DNA of 64,000 nucleotides, taken from positions 11,455,822 to 11,519,821 of the forward strand of contig NC_135158.1 in the NCBI RefSeq assembly GCF_050948215.1, read 5' to 3'. Position 1 is the first letter of the stretch, and every line of letters begins with the position of its first letter. Shown here one piece after another: positions 21,705 through 34,700 of the stretch. Below the pieces are notes generated by a model that ran no database searches, had not been told where the DNA came from, and worked only from the letters and a program-made list of their open reading frames with translations. The position numbers and the translations under genes were made by a program. This DNA is from Halictus rubicundus (lineage: Eukaryota; Arthropoda; Insecta; Hymenoptera; Halictidae).

Positions 21705-22043
21705 GGTACGTAGCCCGCTATAATGACAATTCGTTTCCGGGTAAAATGGTAAACTGTCTGTCACAACATTGACGGGAAATTGATTTATTCGATGACAGGG
21801 TAGGACCGACGAAGCGTGCGTATTGCAACGCAAAAACACCGGCCGATGTCGACGAAAAAGTGACCGACTGTGCGTTCACTATCGCCAGAGTGAAACACGT
21901 GGCGCTGAGAACTTGTAATTGATTAATCATTCTTATCCGATCTTATGGTGCGATTCCTTCTTCTTCTTCTTCTTTTCTACGATGTCTCCTTGGAGCGTAT
22001 CATGTAAACATTACGAATCATTGTAGATATTTATACTGGAAAT

Positions 22044-22799
22044 ATGGATAAACGACGGTCCGTCGACGCGAACTTGCAGGAACAGGCTTTGCCCATTCCA
22101 GTTCAGATGTTCCTTTGGCAACAGCTGAGGTATTATTTCCTTGAACGAAAACAGTCGTGCTTTTGTAGTGAAACTTAACCGATTGCGTTACACTTTTGTC
22201 GTAAAAATGTAGTACTTTTTTACCGTAACATTTCAAATATTATTTGTTCGTACCAAAAGTTACTTGTAAATTTCCTTGGCCCTGCATTCGAGAGGTTCGT
22301 GTGTAACATAGCGTGTGTTTCAAGTGTCAGCAATTTTAAAGGATATTTTAGGAAATAGTCGATTTTATTAACTCTTTACAGAATAATCGGTGAGAAAATA
22401 ATTTTAGAACTAGCAAAACAAATTTCACTTTTTATTAGGAGTATTTTTAACATTTATTTAATAATGTTGCAATCGTTTAGAAGCTACATTGATAATATAT
22501 GGTGGACGTCGTGGTGTTTGAAATAAAATTGGCTAGTCCAATGATAAGTATTTTGAAATATGCAGTTGGCTCTTTCAACAATTTCAACTATGATTAAAAT
22601 GCATTTTAACAATACATTTTTTTTCGTAATGTGCTATACGATCATATTTCTTTCGTAGTTAAACACAAATAGGGTTATCAGTTGATTTATTAGGATAGTT
22701 TTGATATTGGTCATTTTAAACTGATTTAATTGTTATGCTTATGTTTACAGGCCATTTATACGTGCGAAATTAGGCAAGCTACACGAGGCATTGTGCATG
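22044..22799 (+). CDS. unc80: unc80 exons 1-2 (start)
   Basis: Exons 22044-22129 and 22751-22799 encode residues 1-45. MDKRRSVDANLQEQ is followed by the conserved LPIPVQMFLWQQLRPFIR and AKLGKLHEALCM. The codon AG|G is split across the junction. Exon 1 ends in the donor GAG|GTATTA. Confidence 0.85.
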
Positions 22800-25700
22800 G
22801 TAAAAATTTTCATTTATTCTATAGATATTTCTCCGTTTGTGAAAGAATGAAAAGAACGAGTCTGTGCGTGTGTGTGTCCGTAGGAATCACATGAAAAATT
22901 AATTATATCTTATGGCAAGGTATTCAACAAGAAATTATAGTTAACACGATCGCTTGGAGGCAATCCTGTCGCTAATAGAATTTATATGAAGCTGGATATT
23001 TTTAGGAATTTTTTACTTTAGTCACATTTAGAAAAATAAATGCTGAGCCTAGCATTTAAATTCGGGAAACGTTGAGTTACAATAACATTGTCACTTTCGT
23101 GATTATTCTTGAAAAAGTTTTTTTCGTGCATTCTCTTAGAGGTGTACCTCATTTATTGAACAAAGTGCATTTATCTTTATACAAGTTGATTTTCTGTGAA
23201 AGTATATCGAAGCACCCGGTTCAAGACCTATCACAAACAAATGCATGCGGTCTATTATCTGGCTTTAAAAAATTCGGCTAGTACGAATGTTTATTTCTGA
23301 ATACATTTCTGTGCAATTTATGTACATACCACGAAATACGTCGAATTACTGGAAAACGATTGCGTTAATAAGGATTTTCTGTGTGGCAAAGATTAACAGG
23401 GACGAATCTATGAAACTCAGGTGAAAATGCATTCCGTTATTGACAAGTTTGCGTTCAGTTTTTTGAAACAATGTGTTCAAGCTTTTTGCACTCATGAAAT
23501 CGAACGCCAAAGTGTTCGGCACTGGTTGAAACAGAAAGTTTCAAACAAACACTGTTTATAAATATACTTGAACGTTATCGTAGAGGTTTATTGAAAATAT
23601 TTGACAAAATTTGAAAAATTCGACGAGATTCGTTCGATTATCTAAAAGTATACACAGGGATTTCATATCGTGCAAAATTCCTTACCAACTGTGTCCCATC
23701 AACCCTTTGTTTTCCAATACCTACCCCACCTGCACTAACAAAGTAACCTCCTATGCGCTGCCGCCTCCACGTGTCATCTGCAGTTCTGTCAACACGCGCC
23801 AGGCCATCATGTAAGTTCGCTAAGCTTGATGCCTGCCTGTTCCCAATGCTTGCAATATTTACTATTCAATGATTCCGATGAAACTCTTAGAAATAGTTGG
23901 TGATAGGGACTAGTAGTCGCTTCGAATCACTGTGGGTTACAGAGGATGCGTTTTCTAACAAGCTGACATTCTAATTGATCAAAAGAGCCAAACGCAAACT
24001 ATGCGAAAATTATGCAAGTTTTTCTTCTGCAAAAAAAGCAGGACATATCAAGGATATTCTTCGGAAAACGTATCCACTGTAAACTCTGAAGGTTCTCCGC
24101 AGTTTGATGGTTTGCAACAATCGTCCTTCTCTTGTTTTGAATTTTCTTCCAGTTTGATTGAATTGCTTGGAAACTTGCAAGCAAAAATATCGAATAACCA
24201 TCGCTAGAAATAATTCGCTACTTGCAGAAAATATTACCTACTAATGCTTTTCTGCATGTTACGATCAAATTCATGAAACCAAACAACTGCCATGATGAAT
24301 CCTTATGTTACAGTAAAACTATAATGTATCCTAATATTTATTTCCCGATTAAACATATCAACATTTTGTTTAATTTTTTAACTAATAACACTATATTATT
24401 CTATACTTCCTACGCACTGTAATATTAGTAGAACCTCCTAGGCGTAGGCATGGTTTTGAATTGGAAACATAATAATGTTATAAGTCGAACGGGCAGTTTT
24501 ATGCGCCTTTTAGCGCCATTTTGGTACGATAGCGGTATCGAATCATAGTTTCACTGCATTTTCAGATTTGTAATAGCACAGTACCAGGAAGCGTACATTT
24601 TTATAGTTTCTCATATGTAAATACATACTTTCAGCATCAATTCTATCAATACATATGTTTATATCAATTTATCGATCGTATGACGTAGTAATATATAACT
24701 GTAGCTTTGCATTTTATTATTGTCGCAAGTACTTTCTTTCCTCTTGTTCCTTTTTCTTATATTTTTACTATTTTACAATTCTATTTTCACTATGCCTTGA
24801 TTATATACTAATATCGATTGTTTATATTTCAATGCATACGTAGGAGACGAAGGAAGCTTGCACGGTTAGTATCCTGAATTATTTAAACAATACACATATA
24901 TGACTAGACTGTGGATTTCTCTGCAAAATATAAATTTTCTACCTGAATTTGAAACCGACGGCGTCCCCTTCAAAGTACACAGACCCCTTTCGAATGTATA
25001 CACACGCTCCAATGGTGTTTCCCTTGCTCGAAACAGTGCTGGAGATTTTGTGAAACGCTGTTCAGTCATTTCCCGTTTTATTGTTCCAACGTCGCCCATA
25101 CGTCTTCCTTGATATTTTCTATCTTTGGAAATTAAAAAAAAACATCTACGGAACTAGGTCAAGTGAATATGCAGGAGAGTGATCAAGGAACAATCACATT
25201 AAAACGTGCGAATTTTCGCACAAGAATTAACGTGTGAGCCAGTACGTTATCCCGATAAAGTGTTCACCGATTTCCTTTCTTCCTCTTCCTCCTTGATACG
25301 GTTTCACGCATTTGCGAACGATTTTTATCTTCATAGCACTCTCATGCTCATTTCAGCGTATCAATCACTTCAGTTCCCATTTTTCCCGAGATCCGCGAGA
25401 AATTTCGCGTTAATACATTATTCTCCGAAAAGATCTCCATATATTTTCGAAGACGCGAGGCGACCGAGAGAAATATGGGCATACTAGCCGCGTCGTGCCA
25501 TAAGCGAACGGCTTATCGCGGGCTCGTGAAATTGAGTCCGTTTATAGGTAAGACCGTAAACAATATTTCTCACCTGAACATATCACCGCAACGTTGTCGA
25601 GATCGTAGTAAAAAAATCATTCCACGAACGTTCGAGCAGAGTAATATAATAGAACCTCGTTTATTGCAGATTGGTTAGAACTTCCAACAACTTGTGGTGT

Positions 25701-28700
25701 TGGCTTTGTAGGCTGCAAACTCGTTCATTCAAGGGCCTCTTTGGCGGTCAAAAAAAGAAAAACAATTTAAATTAAAAACTTAAGATACAATAAAATATAG
25801 AAAAATGTTTGGTACTTGAGTTAACTTGGGTGAAATTGGGTAGGCCCCAAACAGTGTTAGTCCTGGGCTCCGAGATCGACGGTCCGCCGCTGCCTGGTAG
25901 GGATTGTGGTGGCTACGTAGGGCCAATACGGTATGGGAAAGTAAAATAGATCATGCGATTGGTTACCTATTTCGTTGCACACCTCGATCGTCGCACGAAT
26001 TTTCGGTCAGCTTTTGTGCAACGAGCGAGGTTCTACTGTATAGTAATACGCAGACGAAATCGTTGTCTCTTCAAGACTCCGTTGACTAAATTAGTTCTCG
26101 TTGGTTATGGATATTTGACAGATTCTTTGATCGTCTACTTGTAGTCTCTCGAGAAGGTGTTGGTTCAGAATCTCCGCAATGATCTGACACCCAGCTTGAG
26201 CCGGCTATTGGGCACCGTGCCACGGTGGCATTTGATCCAAGCCGCTCTTCCCTACGTTCTCCATGCCACGGCCAATCACCTGCACAATAGGTGGGTTTGC
26301 CTTTGTACCTACCATCTATAAAATGTGTTTGTTTTCTTTGTCACGCGAAAATCTCTCCTATTAATCTTCAAGGAAGGATTTCCAAACTCTCGGCGCTATG
26401 GAAACGACGCTTCTTTACATTCTTCATTGGATACTCCTCGACGCTGCCGAAGAGTGCTCCGAGAGTGAACCCGACTGTGGAAATCCATTTTATTACTTAT
26501 TTTCTATACCCACCATGACCGTGAGTATTTTTCAGTCTGTTCGTTGAGTCATTTAAAAATAAATTATTCTCGAATATTTTATTCGAGTTTTTTGCTACTC
26601 TTTACTGGATCTTTACTTTCGACAGCTATTTGTCTACCTATTCGCACCTCTGTGCAATCATCTGAAAGACATCGACTTCAAAACGAACTTACGGTTAGAG
26701 AACGGCTTGAAAATATGGACAGCCTTATGCGAATGTCGGCACCCAGATACATCATGCTTTACCGCTCACTGTAGGATTAAGCCGCAAGCTTTATGGAATC
26801 GTTCTTTTAAGTCGTCCAAGCAACATCAGATATCCGACGATGTGTTCGTCGGGGGAAGTAAGTTCTTCTTATTTTCTATTCGACATGTGATGCTTCCTAT
26901 ATTATAAAAAAAAAATCAAAATAAAAAATTAAATTTTTAATTACTATACACTTATTATACGCTTCTCAGATGTTGAAAGTCCACCCAGCCAGTCAGTTAG
27001 TGCTTTTTCGGACCAGAGTATCGATAAACAAACAAAGCAACCAGATGACGACGTAAGTGAAATATATGTTGTATACAGGGTGAGTCGCGTAACGTTTGCA
27101 CCTCAAATATCTTTGTTGTTTCTAAAGATTTCTCTGTCTGTGACCTTGAATGACCTTGGAATAATTATTGTCACTGAATTCCTAATGAAAGGGACTATCA
27201 TTGTAGGCGTTTAAAAAAGGGTGGTTCCATTTTAAAAAAGTCAAGGTGACCTTGATATCTCTAAAAAAATGACATAAAAACAAAATTTTTTGGCATCTTG
27301 TCAGCCCCATTGTACCATTCAACTTTATCCTTTCCATATTTTACGAATCTTTAGAAACAACAAAGATATTTGAGGTGCAAACGTTAGGTGACTCACCCTG
27401 TATGTGTATAGTGTTGCTGAATCTACATTTGCAATTTTCAAACATCAATACTTCATACAAGAATGATATCCACAATACAATCCATTTTGTTGGCAGAATA
27501 CTTGGGTATCATCGCCGAAGGATACCATATTTCCCGAGACCATTCCCGAAGAAAGTTCTGGTGCGGAGGATGAACACGTAGTGAGTATACCAAACCTATT
27601 TTAATCGACTTCATACGTTACGATCGATAAAATAATAAAATACTTCTACCAGGTTATCTTCAGATTACCGTCGCTCAGCGAATCGGAAAAAGCGCTCGAT
27701 GGGGTAAAGAATAATTCAAATACTTCCACTTTCGGTTTGACATTATCAGTTTCAGACATTGTCGTGTATATTTTACCCACTTTAGTCAAGCAATTCTTAA
27801 ATTACTTTAGGGCCAAGGAAGCATATTTCACGTAGCCATGGGACGGACAGACGATTTCTCGAAATCCACATTAACGATAGAACAAGTCACAGCAATTTCG
27901 GGAATCGACACTTGCAAATCATATCAGGAGAAAACTTTAAGCATGGGGTTAGTAATTTGGATCTGCTTCATACTTTACATAGGCTTGTTCCTACAGCCTT
28001 CGACTTGCGACATAATGTGATTCAAACGGCATCTATTCGTTTAGTAAAGTTACAGAGAAGGAAAAGACAGATAAACATCATAAAACAGAGAAAGAATCTC
28101 AGGATACTGCGAAATCAAAATCGTCGGGGTCTCAAAAAGTTGGTATGAGTGAATCCAGTACCGCAGGACCCCTAAACAGTGTTGTCGTTGACATGGACGT
28201 TCGAGCTGCCAGTTTCCTTGACGTAGCTGTTCTGAGGTGCCTTTTCGTTTCGCAGTGGCAGGAGGAAGGAGTTCATTGGGCTCTACAATTTTTATATCAT
28301 CGGTAATTATTTCTTGCACAGGTTGCTTTTTATCTTCTGAATTGTTTTCGACGTTCCCATTCGATAACTTAAATTAAATCACCTAACTCTCACCTACCTT
28401 CTATTTTTTTTTTATTTTTTACTGACGAACTGCGACATTAAAGAAAAATGATAGAATACTAATCTGATTGACCATTTAAACAGTTAAGGAATGTTATGTA
28501 ACATCTTCGAGAGGAACATTATAGGACCGGCAATGAGAGTTTTCATGACAATGTTCATGTCATTTATGTTGCCCACTTTATTTAATTTTGAATGAATTGT
28601 TCTCAGATTACGCATGATCAACGAAGAAACATCAGTGCAACAGATGCCGCGTCGCCGTAGCAACTCCTTACCAATCCCAAAAATTGAAGTGTCAATTTAT

Positions 28701-31700
28701 CAAAGCCCCGAAAGTAAGAAGAAAGACGTGGCGAAGGATTTTATAGAAGTGCCAGAGGCTCGAGAAGTGACTATACTAACTGGTGCGCATAAACATAATT
28801 ATCCTTGCTGTTTCAAGCGGAGTGTTTTCGGCTGTTTGACAATGTATTTTTTCCGCAGGACAAGATTGCGAAACGAATCATACAAGACGAGGCAGTGAGA
28901 AGAAGAAACGAATGAAAATAGCTGACCTCAAGGCGTTTGTCGAAACAAAATTGTTGTCGAAATCGGAAAAGGCACTCGAAAAAATTGGTCAGGAGGAACC
29001 GAAAATAGCATTCGATCAGGTGAATACTTTGATATTACTACTTAAATGCTTTTGAAACATTTCTAAATGAAAAATATTCGATATACACGCGTTTTGTCTT
29101 TTGTATATACAGTTTTCATTGAAGGTGTCGAAATCTACACATTTATGTGTTCTTTTTTTCAAAGTAATTTAGAATCTTTTAATATGTGCATACAGTGAGT
29201 TGTTCAAATTGATTATTTATAATTTTAGCTGATTTAGCTGATGAGCTGAAGAATGAATCACCCTTCTTTAATATAAATGACTATAAATATTTCAGAATAT
29301 TTGAGTCTACTATATTCTCTACACTTGTTGCACTCTCCCAATGGACACCTACCATTTTTCGTGTAAATCGTATTTACCAAGTTGCACGACAATTTTTTTT
29401 TGCATATACAATTTCAGCCACACTTCTTCATAGACAAACATTATACATTGGGTACAACAAAAGAAATATTTTTAACGAAAATAACAACTGTTCGGCGATA
29501 AAAGTGAAAATACAATTAAAATTCACCAATAGCCGCTAAAGTTGTCCTGTCACCCAAATGCCTGGATCGGTTATGGTAGTGCGGACTGAAAAATTAACTA
29601 ACGTTCTATTAATGAACAAGTTCTTAATATCCAGTCCAGAAGCTGCCATTTGTTGGGCAATTCATAACGACATTTGGAAAATTATACTATTGCGTGCATC
29701 GATCTCGATGTAATGTCAAGTATCATCTGATTCGCGCAACCCTACTACCATTAATCACAACCCCTAAGATAACCCTTGACGATAGACGTGGCAAGTTCTA
29801 GAAATCGATCGGTTAATTAGGTTAAACAATCCTACGATCGATCTATTCGGAAGAAACGATTGCTTTCCATCACGAGGAAAAATATCGACTAATCGTAATA
29901 CGTAATTGCTTTTTTTTTCGATCGTCGATCTCCATGAACAATCAAAGAATTTTCCATGAATATTGTAAAACTACAATAACGGTAAATCGTGGAACCATTA
30001 TTTTTAAGATTAAAATAACTGTTAGAATTCAGTAATAAATATTCGCAATACAGTATGACCTCCTTATAATCGCACTGCTCGGGGCTCATAACACAATTAT
30101 AGAGGCAATATGATTATGCGATCGTTTCATTGGCTAACGGCTCGTTTCTGTTTTGTTGCTTCTTTATCCCCGTCTAGAAAGCTGAAAATGGGTATCATGA
30201 GGAAAATAACGATACGATTATAAGAAAACAAAAATCCAGAAAGCAGGATTATAGGGAGACACGCTGTATTTTTGTAATGTTTCAGCAAATGTAATTCAAT
30301 ATATAATTTTCGTCTCAGGATACCCATAGAAGTCTTGATACAGGGGATGATCATTTAACGAGACCCACATCGACAGCTTCGAAAATCTTCGAAGCAAAGG
30401 ATGTTGATCACATTAAACACCCTACGAATTTAATAAAAGGAAAAAGCATGCCAAGTTTAAGGTACGTATCTCAGTTTACGGATAGAGTACAAATAAACAC
30501 CGAAATATTTGTCTTCATAGAACTTTCTTCTCTTTCATTTCAGTTTTTCCATATTCGTCCGTATCTACATACACGCGTGTTCTAGCATAGTTTTCTTTCT
30601 CATCCTCCATTCTTTTTCTAATAGTTTGTCAGTTTATTTGTTACTACAGCTTCACCTAACTAGGGAAGACTCGGGATCGTTCTATAATCACTTTTATGGA
30701 ACTGTGCAAAATGATAGGACAGATGTAAAGTAATAACATTTTTAAAGTTTCAAAAGTTTTGGAAACACTCGGATGTGAAATATTATGCGTGTAAAGGTTC
30801 TCAATTTAATTTTCCAAATTCACATTTGTTGATTATTGCAAAATTTGGGATCTCTCAATGACGTGCTGGGAATGCGAGTGTATGTACGTGCGCACGGATT
30901 TTTGGTAGAATCGTAAATGATTTAAAGGATAAAATTGAAATAAATCCTTCTAAAAAAGACGTAGTATGCTTAAGCTGTATGCAATCAAGAATAAGCGTTT
31001 CAGTAGATCAATAATATTTCCTTTTAAGCGTAGAACATAAATCAGTGTTGGGTAGCAGCAGAGTTGATGGAATCCACTTATTTCTATACAAAAATGGCAT
31101 TTCGTTACGATTATTTGTAAAAATTTATTCACAATTTCCACTTTAATTTTATTTTTTATACGCTCTTTATTTTTAACTATATAGACCATTCTCCTGGTAA
31201 AAGTATATTTAAAAACAACATAATTTTGCATGAAAAAAAGAATCTGAGTATAGGGTTAATCTTTCTACTTCAGACTTCAAAGTTTATAAGTTATTTCTAA
31301 CATTTCAATTGTTCATTATAACGCAAATGGAAGTTGTAATAATGCAAATACTACAATTTGGTAAATGTACCAATATATTTTAGAAAAGTTAATGTAACTA
31401 TGTAGTTCAACAAATAATCAACGTATAATAATTACAATTAATTTATTTAACCACTTCTTATTAACATTCCGTTTGTATTGAGAAATGCCACTTTTGCCAC
31501 GTAAGATCTTTTATATAATATAATCTTAGATAAAAGTATACAAGCTTATTTTAATTATTAATTACGAATTTTATAAGCACGATTACATGCATTATATAAG
31601 AAAATTAAAATAAATTACAAGTGCACTGAATTTCTTATCGTTATTGAGGAATTTATAACAAAAATAATTTTCAAAATAACCATTGCTTCAGCATTAAAAA

Positions 31701-34700
31701 TGCATTTTTCCATCTTTTATTACTTTTGAATATTAGTAGATCTTGAAGAAATATTCACCCAACACTGACAATTATTTAAAATTTTAACCGAAACTTTCCC
31801 CAAAGTTTCCGAAAAACCATGTTGCATTAATGAATGTGCTTGTTCTTTATGGTAATAATAATCGAAGAATTATGTTTTCTTTTTTCATCTGAAATTTCGT
31901 TTATCACAGAAAATAGTTTCTAATATTCTCGCGAATACAATATTTCAGCACCTAGTTTTACAAAATTGGAAACTGAACGTTCTGACTTTGAAAACTATGC
32001 ATTTTGAGATATTCACGAGTTCATAAAAAATGCTTCATATTTGTATCACAAAAGAAGACTTTCATCTTGTTTAATAACTTTTAGATGTGATAATATTTAA
32101 ACCAAATTGACGTTAATATGCACAGTGTCGATATTAGCCATAGAAAAGTGTTTTGTAATTACACAGAAAACAGCATTAGTCGTGTTTTTAAAATACTTAC
32201 ACACTTTAATTGAGGTCTCAAAGCGAGAATATTATTCAGAATATTTCCAATATACAAAATTAGGAGATTAATTTTTGTAAAGCAAAGCATTAGAATTATC
32301 TAAAAAACATATAGATTCTGTAGTATGTACTGCACCACTCACACAAACCTTGCATTTTCTCAATAAGAAACTTGTTTCAATTATCTTGCTATTAATAGTA
32401 TGAGATATATAAATAGTAACATTAGAAATAATTGAATGGTGCAATAAGTGTTTCCATCAATGTACATATAGAACTCCCCAAAAAGTCATAGTTTTTAGTC
32501 AAACTAGCTGAACTACGTTTACTGTAACATTTCCTTTAGCACATCGATCAACAACCATACATAATCGATATTAAACTAAACGCGGTGGCATCTCCAAAGT
32601 GAAACATGATTTCTGTCGTTTAACCTTCTTCGATTTCGCTCATATTATTCGCAGAAATGAAATTTCAGACGAAAAGAAGATTGCAAATCTTCGAGCTCTA
32701 CCTTTGTAAAGAACATGGCTAATTTCATTGGTAGCATAATTGTTCGAGTATTGCGTAATTTGATGACGAACAACCTCGATTGAAACTTATGCGTAATGTG
32801 TTTCTCTATGTGTGTCTTTTCTCTCTCTCTCGTTCGCCTTTTCACACCTGAACTCGTGCTCAGCTGCTTGATTAACGAGCTGACCGCGGGAGGGTAAGTC
32901 ATCAACGTCACTCGGAGGAAGTTCCGTACTGCAGCTCGGTTTACACGCTTCTTTTACGAGCTTCCTGCTTCCGGTAGGGCGCACAATTATCCTTAAAACA
33001 CACGCCACGCCCTAGCCGCCCCGGCACGTTGGCAAAGTACAACGTATACTGTAAACACGTCATTTTCTCATGCCTTTCCCTCAACGTTGCCAAGACGTTC
33101 GTCCATTATCAATATATCGATACCCGGAATCGTCGGAAGGCTATCTATCACGTCTCACATCGATTTCCCTCACGTTATCCTCCTCACACAAACCTAACCT
33201 GATTTGTACACAGTGACTTCTATGTACTTATGACAACAGTGAATAGGTCAAATAATTTGACCTTTGAGCTTTCACATAAATTCAAAGCTCTGAAGGGATT
33301 AGGAAAATGTAACCCTGAACTACTGCATACAGGTTGAAACTAACTAGTATAGGCGGCAAAAAGTAAATAGTTTTTACAACGAGCTGTAGTCTGGGAAATG
33401 CGTGCGATACTTCAAAAGAGACATCACGTATACAGGGTGTGGTCGTAAAAATTGACCTTTTCTGAAGGTGTCGAGCGTTGTTTCCGGCTCATGTTCGACC
33501 AGTGTGAACAACATTTGGCATTCAACCGCACTGGTTCCTGCGCATTGTTATATTGATATACAGTGGAACCAAAAAGTATGTGAACACTAAATTTCCCATT
33601 TTCGAGAAATTATCGGTATTTAAACTATGATAATTTCGTTAAAAAAAATAGTACAACAATATAATTGGACTCATAATAAAGCTTGAAGGCTTCACTGTTG
33701 CCAGCCATCGTATATTTTTGCCCAAGATATTTTTTCGTGACACAGAAATTGGAAAACTGAAGGCGATCTTTTGGTCCCAAATATTACAAATTGAAACGTA
33801 TTTAAAAACATTGAAAAATGTTTCTCGTGACTGAATTAATGACATTACGAACGTGAAAAAGACTCTCAAAGGTTAAGACGTCGTCGAAAGCATATTTCAT
33901 AACGATTAGGCGAATATCCTAAGAATCCTTCACAAGACGTGACCTCTGATAATTCAATGTACAATAGGAACAGTATTTTGCAACTATCCACAATACGCAA
34001 AACTTCACTGCAATGTACTTCACCGTCCATTTCCTAAGCAAAAGTACACCACAACTTCTGAGCTTCCCGTTTTGCAATTTTTTAATGTTTACCACTTTTA
34101 TCATTTTCAACAATGCCAACTTCGAGTACCGTGTAAATAATAAAGTGCATAGAACGATGATTTGAACCCTAACAAAATTGTGCATGATATCAGGCAATAT
34201 TCAAAACGACTGGTACACGTTGCTCCCAAATGTTATTTGATAAACGTCCAAATAATATGCCGTTCAACATATCTAAACGTCAAGTAAATTTCGTGAAATA
34301 CTCCATGAATTATTAATTTTTAAACCGATTAACATTGACTGACAGAAAAAGTTGATCAATAAGATCATTTCTAGTGGTAACCAAGAACTGTCGAAAAACA
34401 TTCTCATTATAAAATTCTATAAACAGAATAGTCTCCTCATAAAATATCAACAAACGTACGATTTCAGTGTACTTATGTATGCGTGCATATGAAAGATTCT
34501 ATTATATTTCCTAAAACATTCATGAAGATCGTGTCAATATCTCATTTATGTCGTGTCGAAGGGTCAAATGCTAAACAATAGTACGAATCCTCGGAGAATA
34601 TAAAATTTGGGATAACGTATGTAGTGAGATGCTGTTTGACGAACGCATCGAGCATGCTACATGGTATGGCAAACGCACCAAAGTAGAGAAGGACCTTAGA

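Larger units (their letters stand above)
19787..22043. other. Intergenic between the 910-residue gene and unc80
   Basis: Holds the 3' UTR of the upstream gene, one long-inverted-repeat element (20377-20782) and the unc80 5' region. No further coding exon is supported. Confidence 0.5.

Noticed and set aside
24001..24207. Overlapping frames on both strands in unc80 intron 2
   Set aside because: Three frames of similar length on both strands over the same 200 bases; no splice sites in phase and no conserved residues.
25475..25678. Possible alternative unc80 start MGILAASCHKRTAYRG
   Set aside because: Splicing from its donor (25547) to exon 3 would enter the wrong reading frame, so at most it is noncoding leader.
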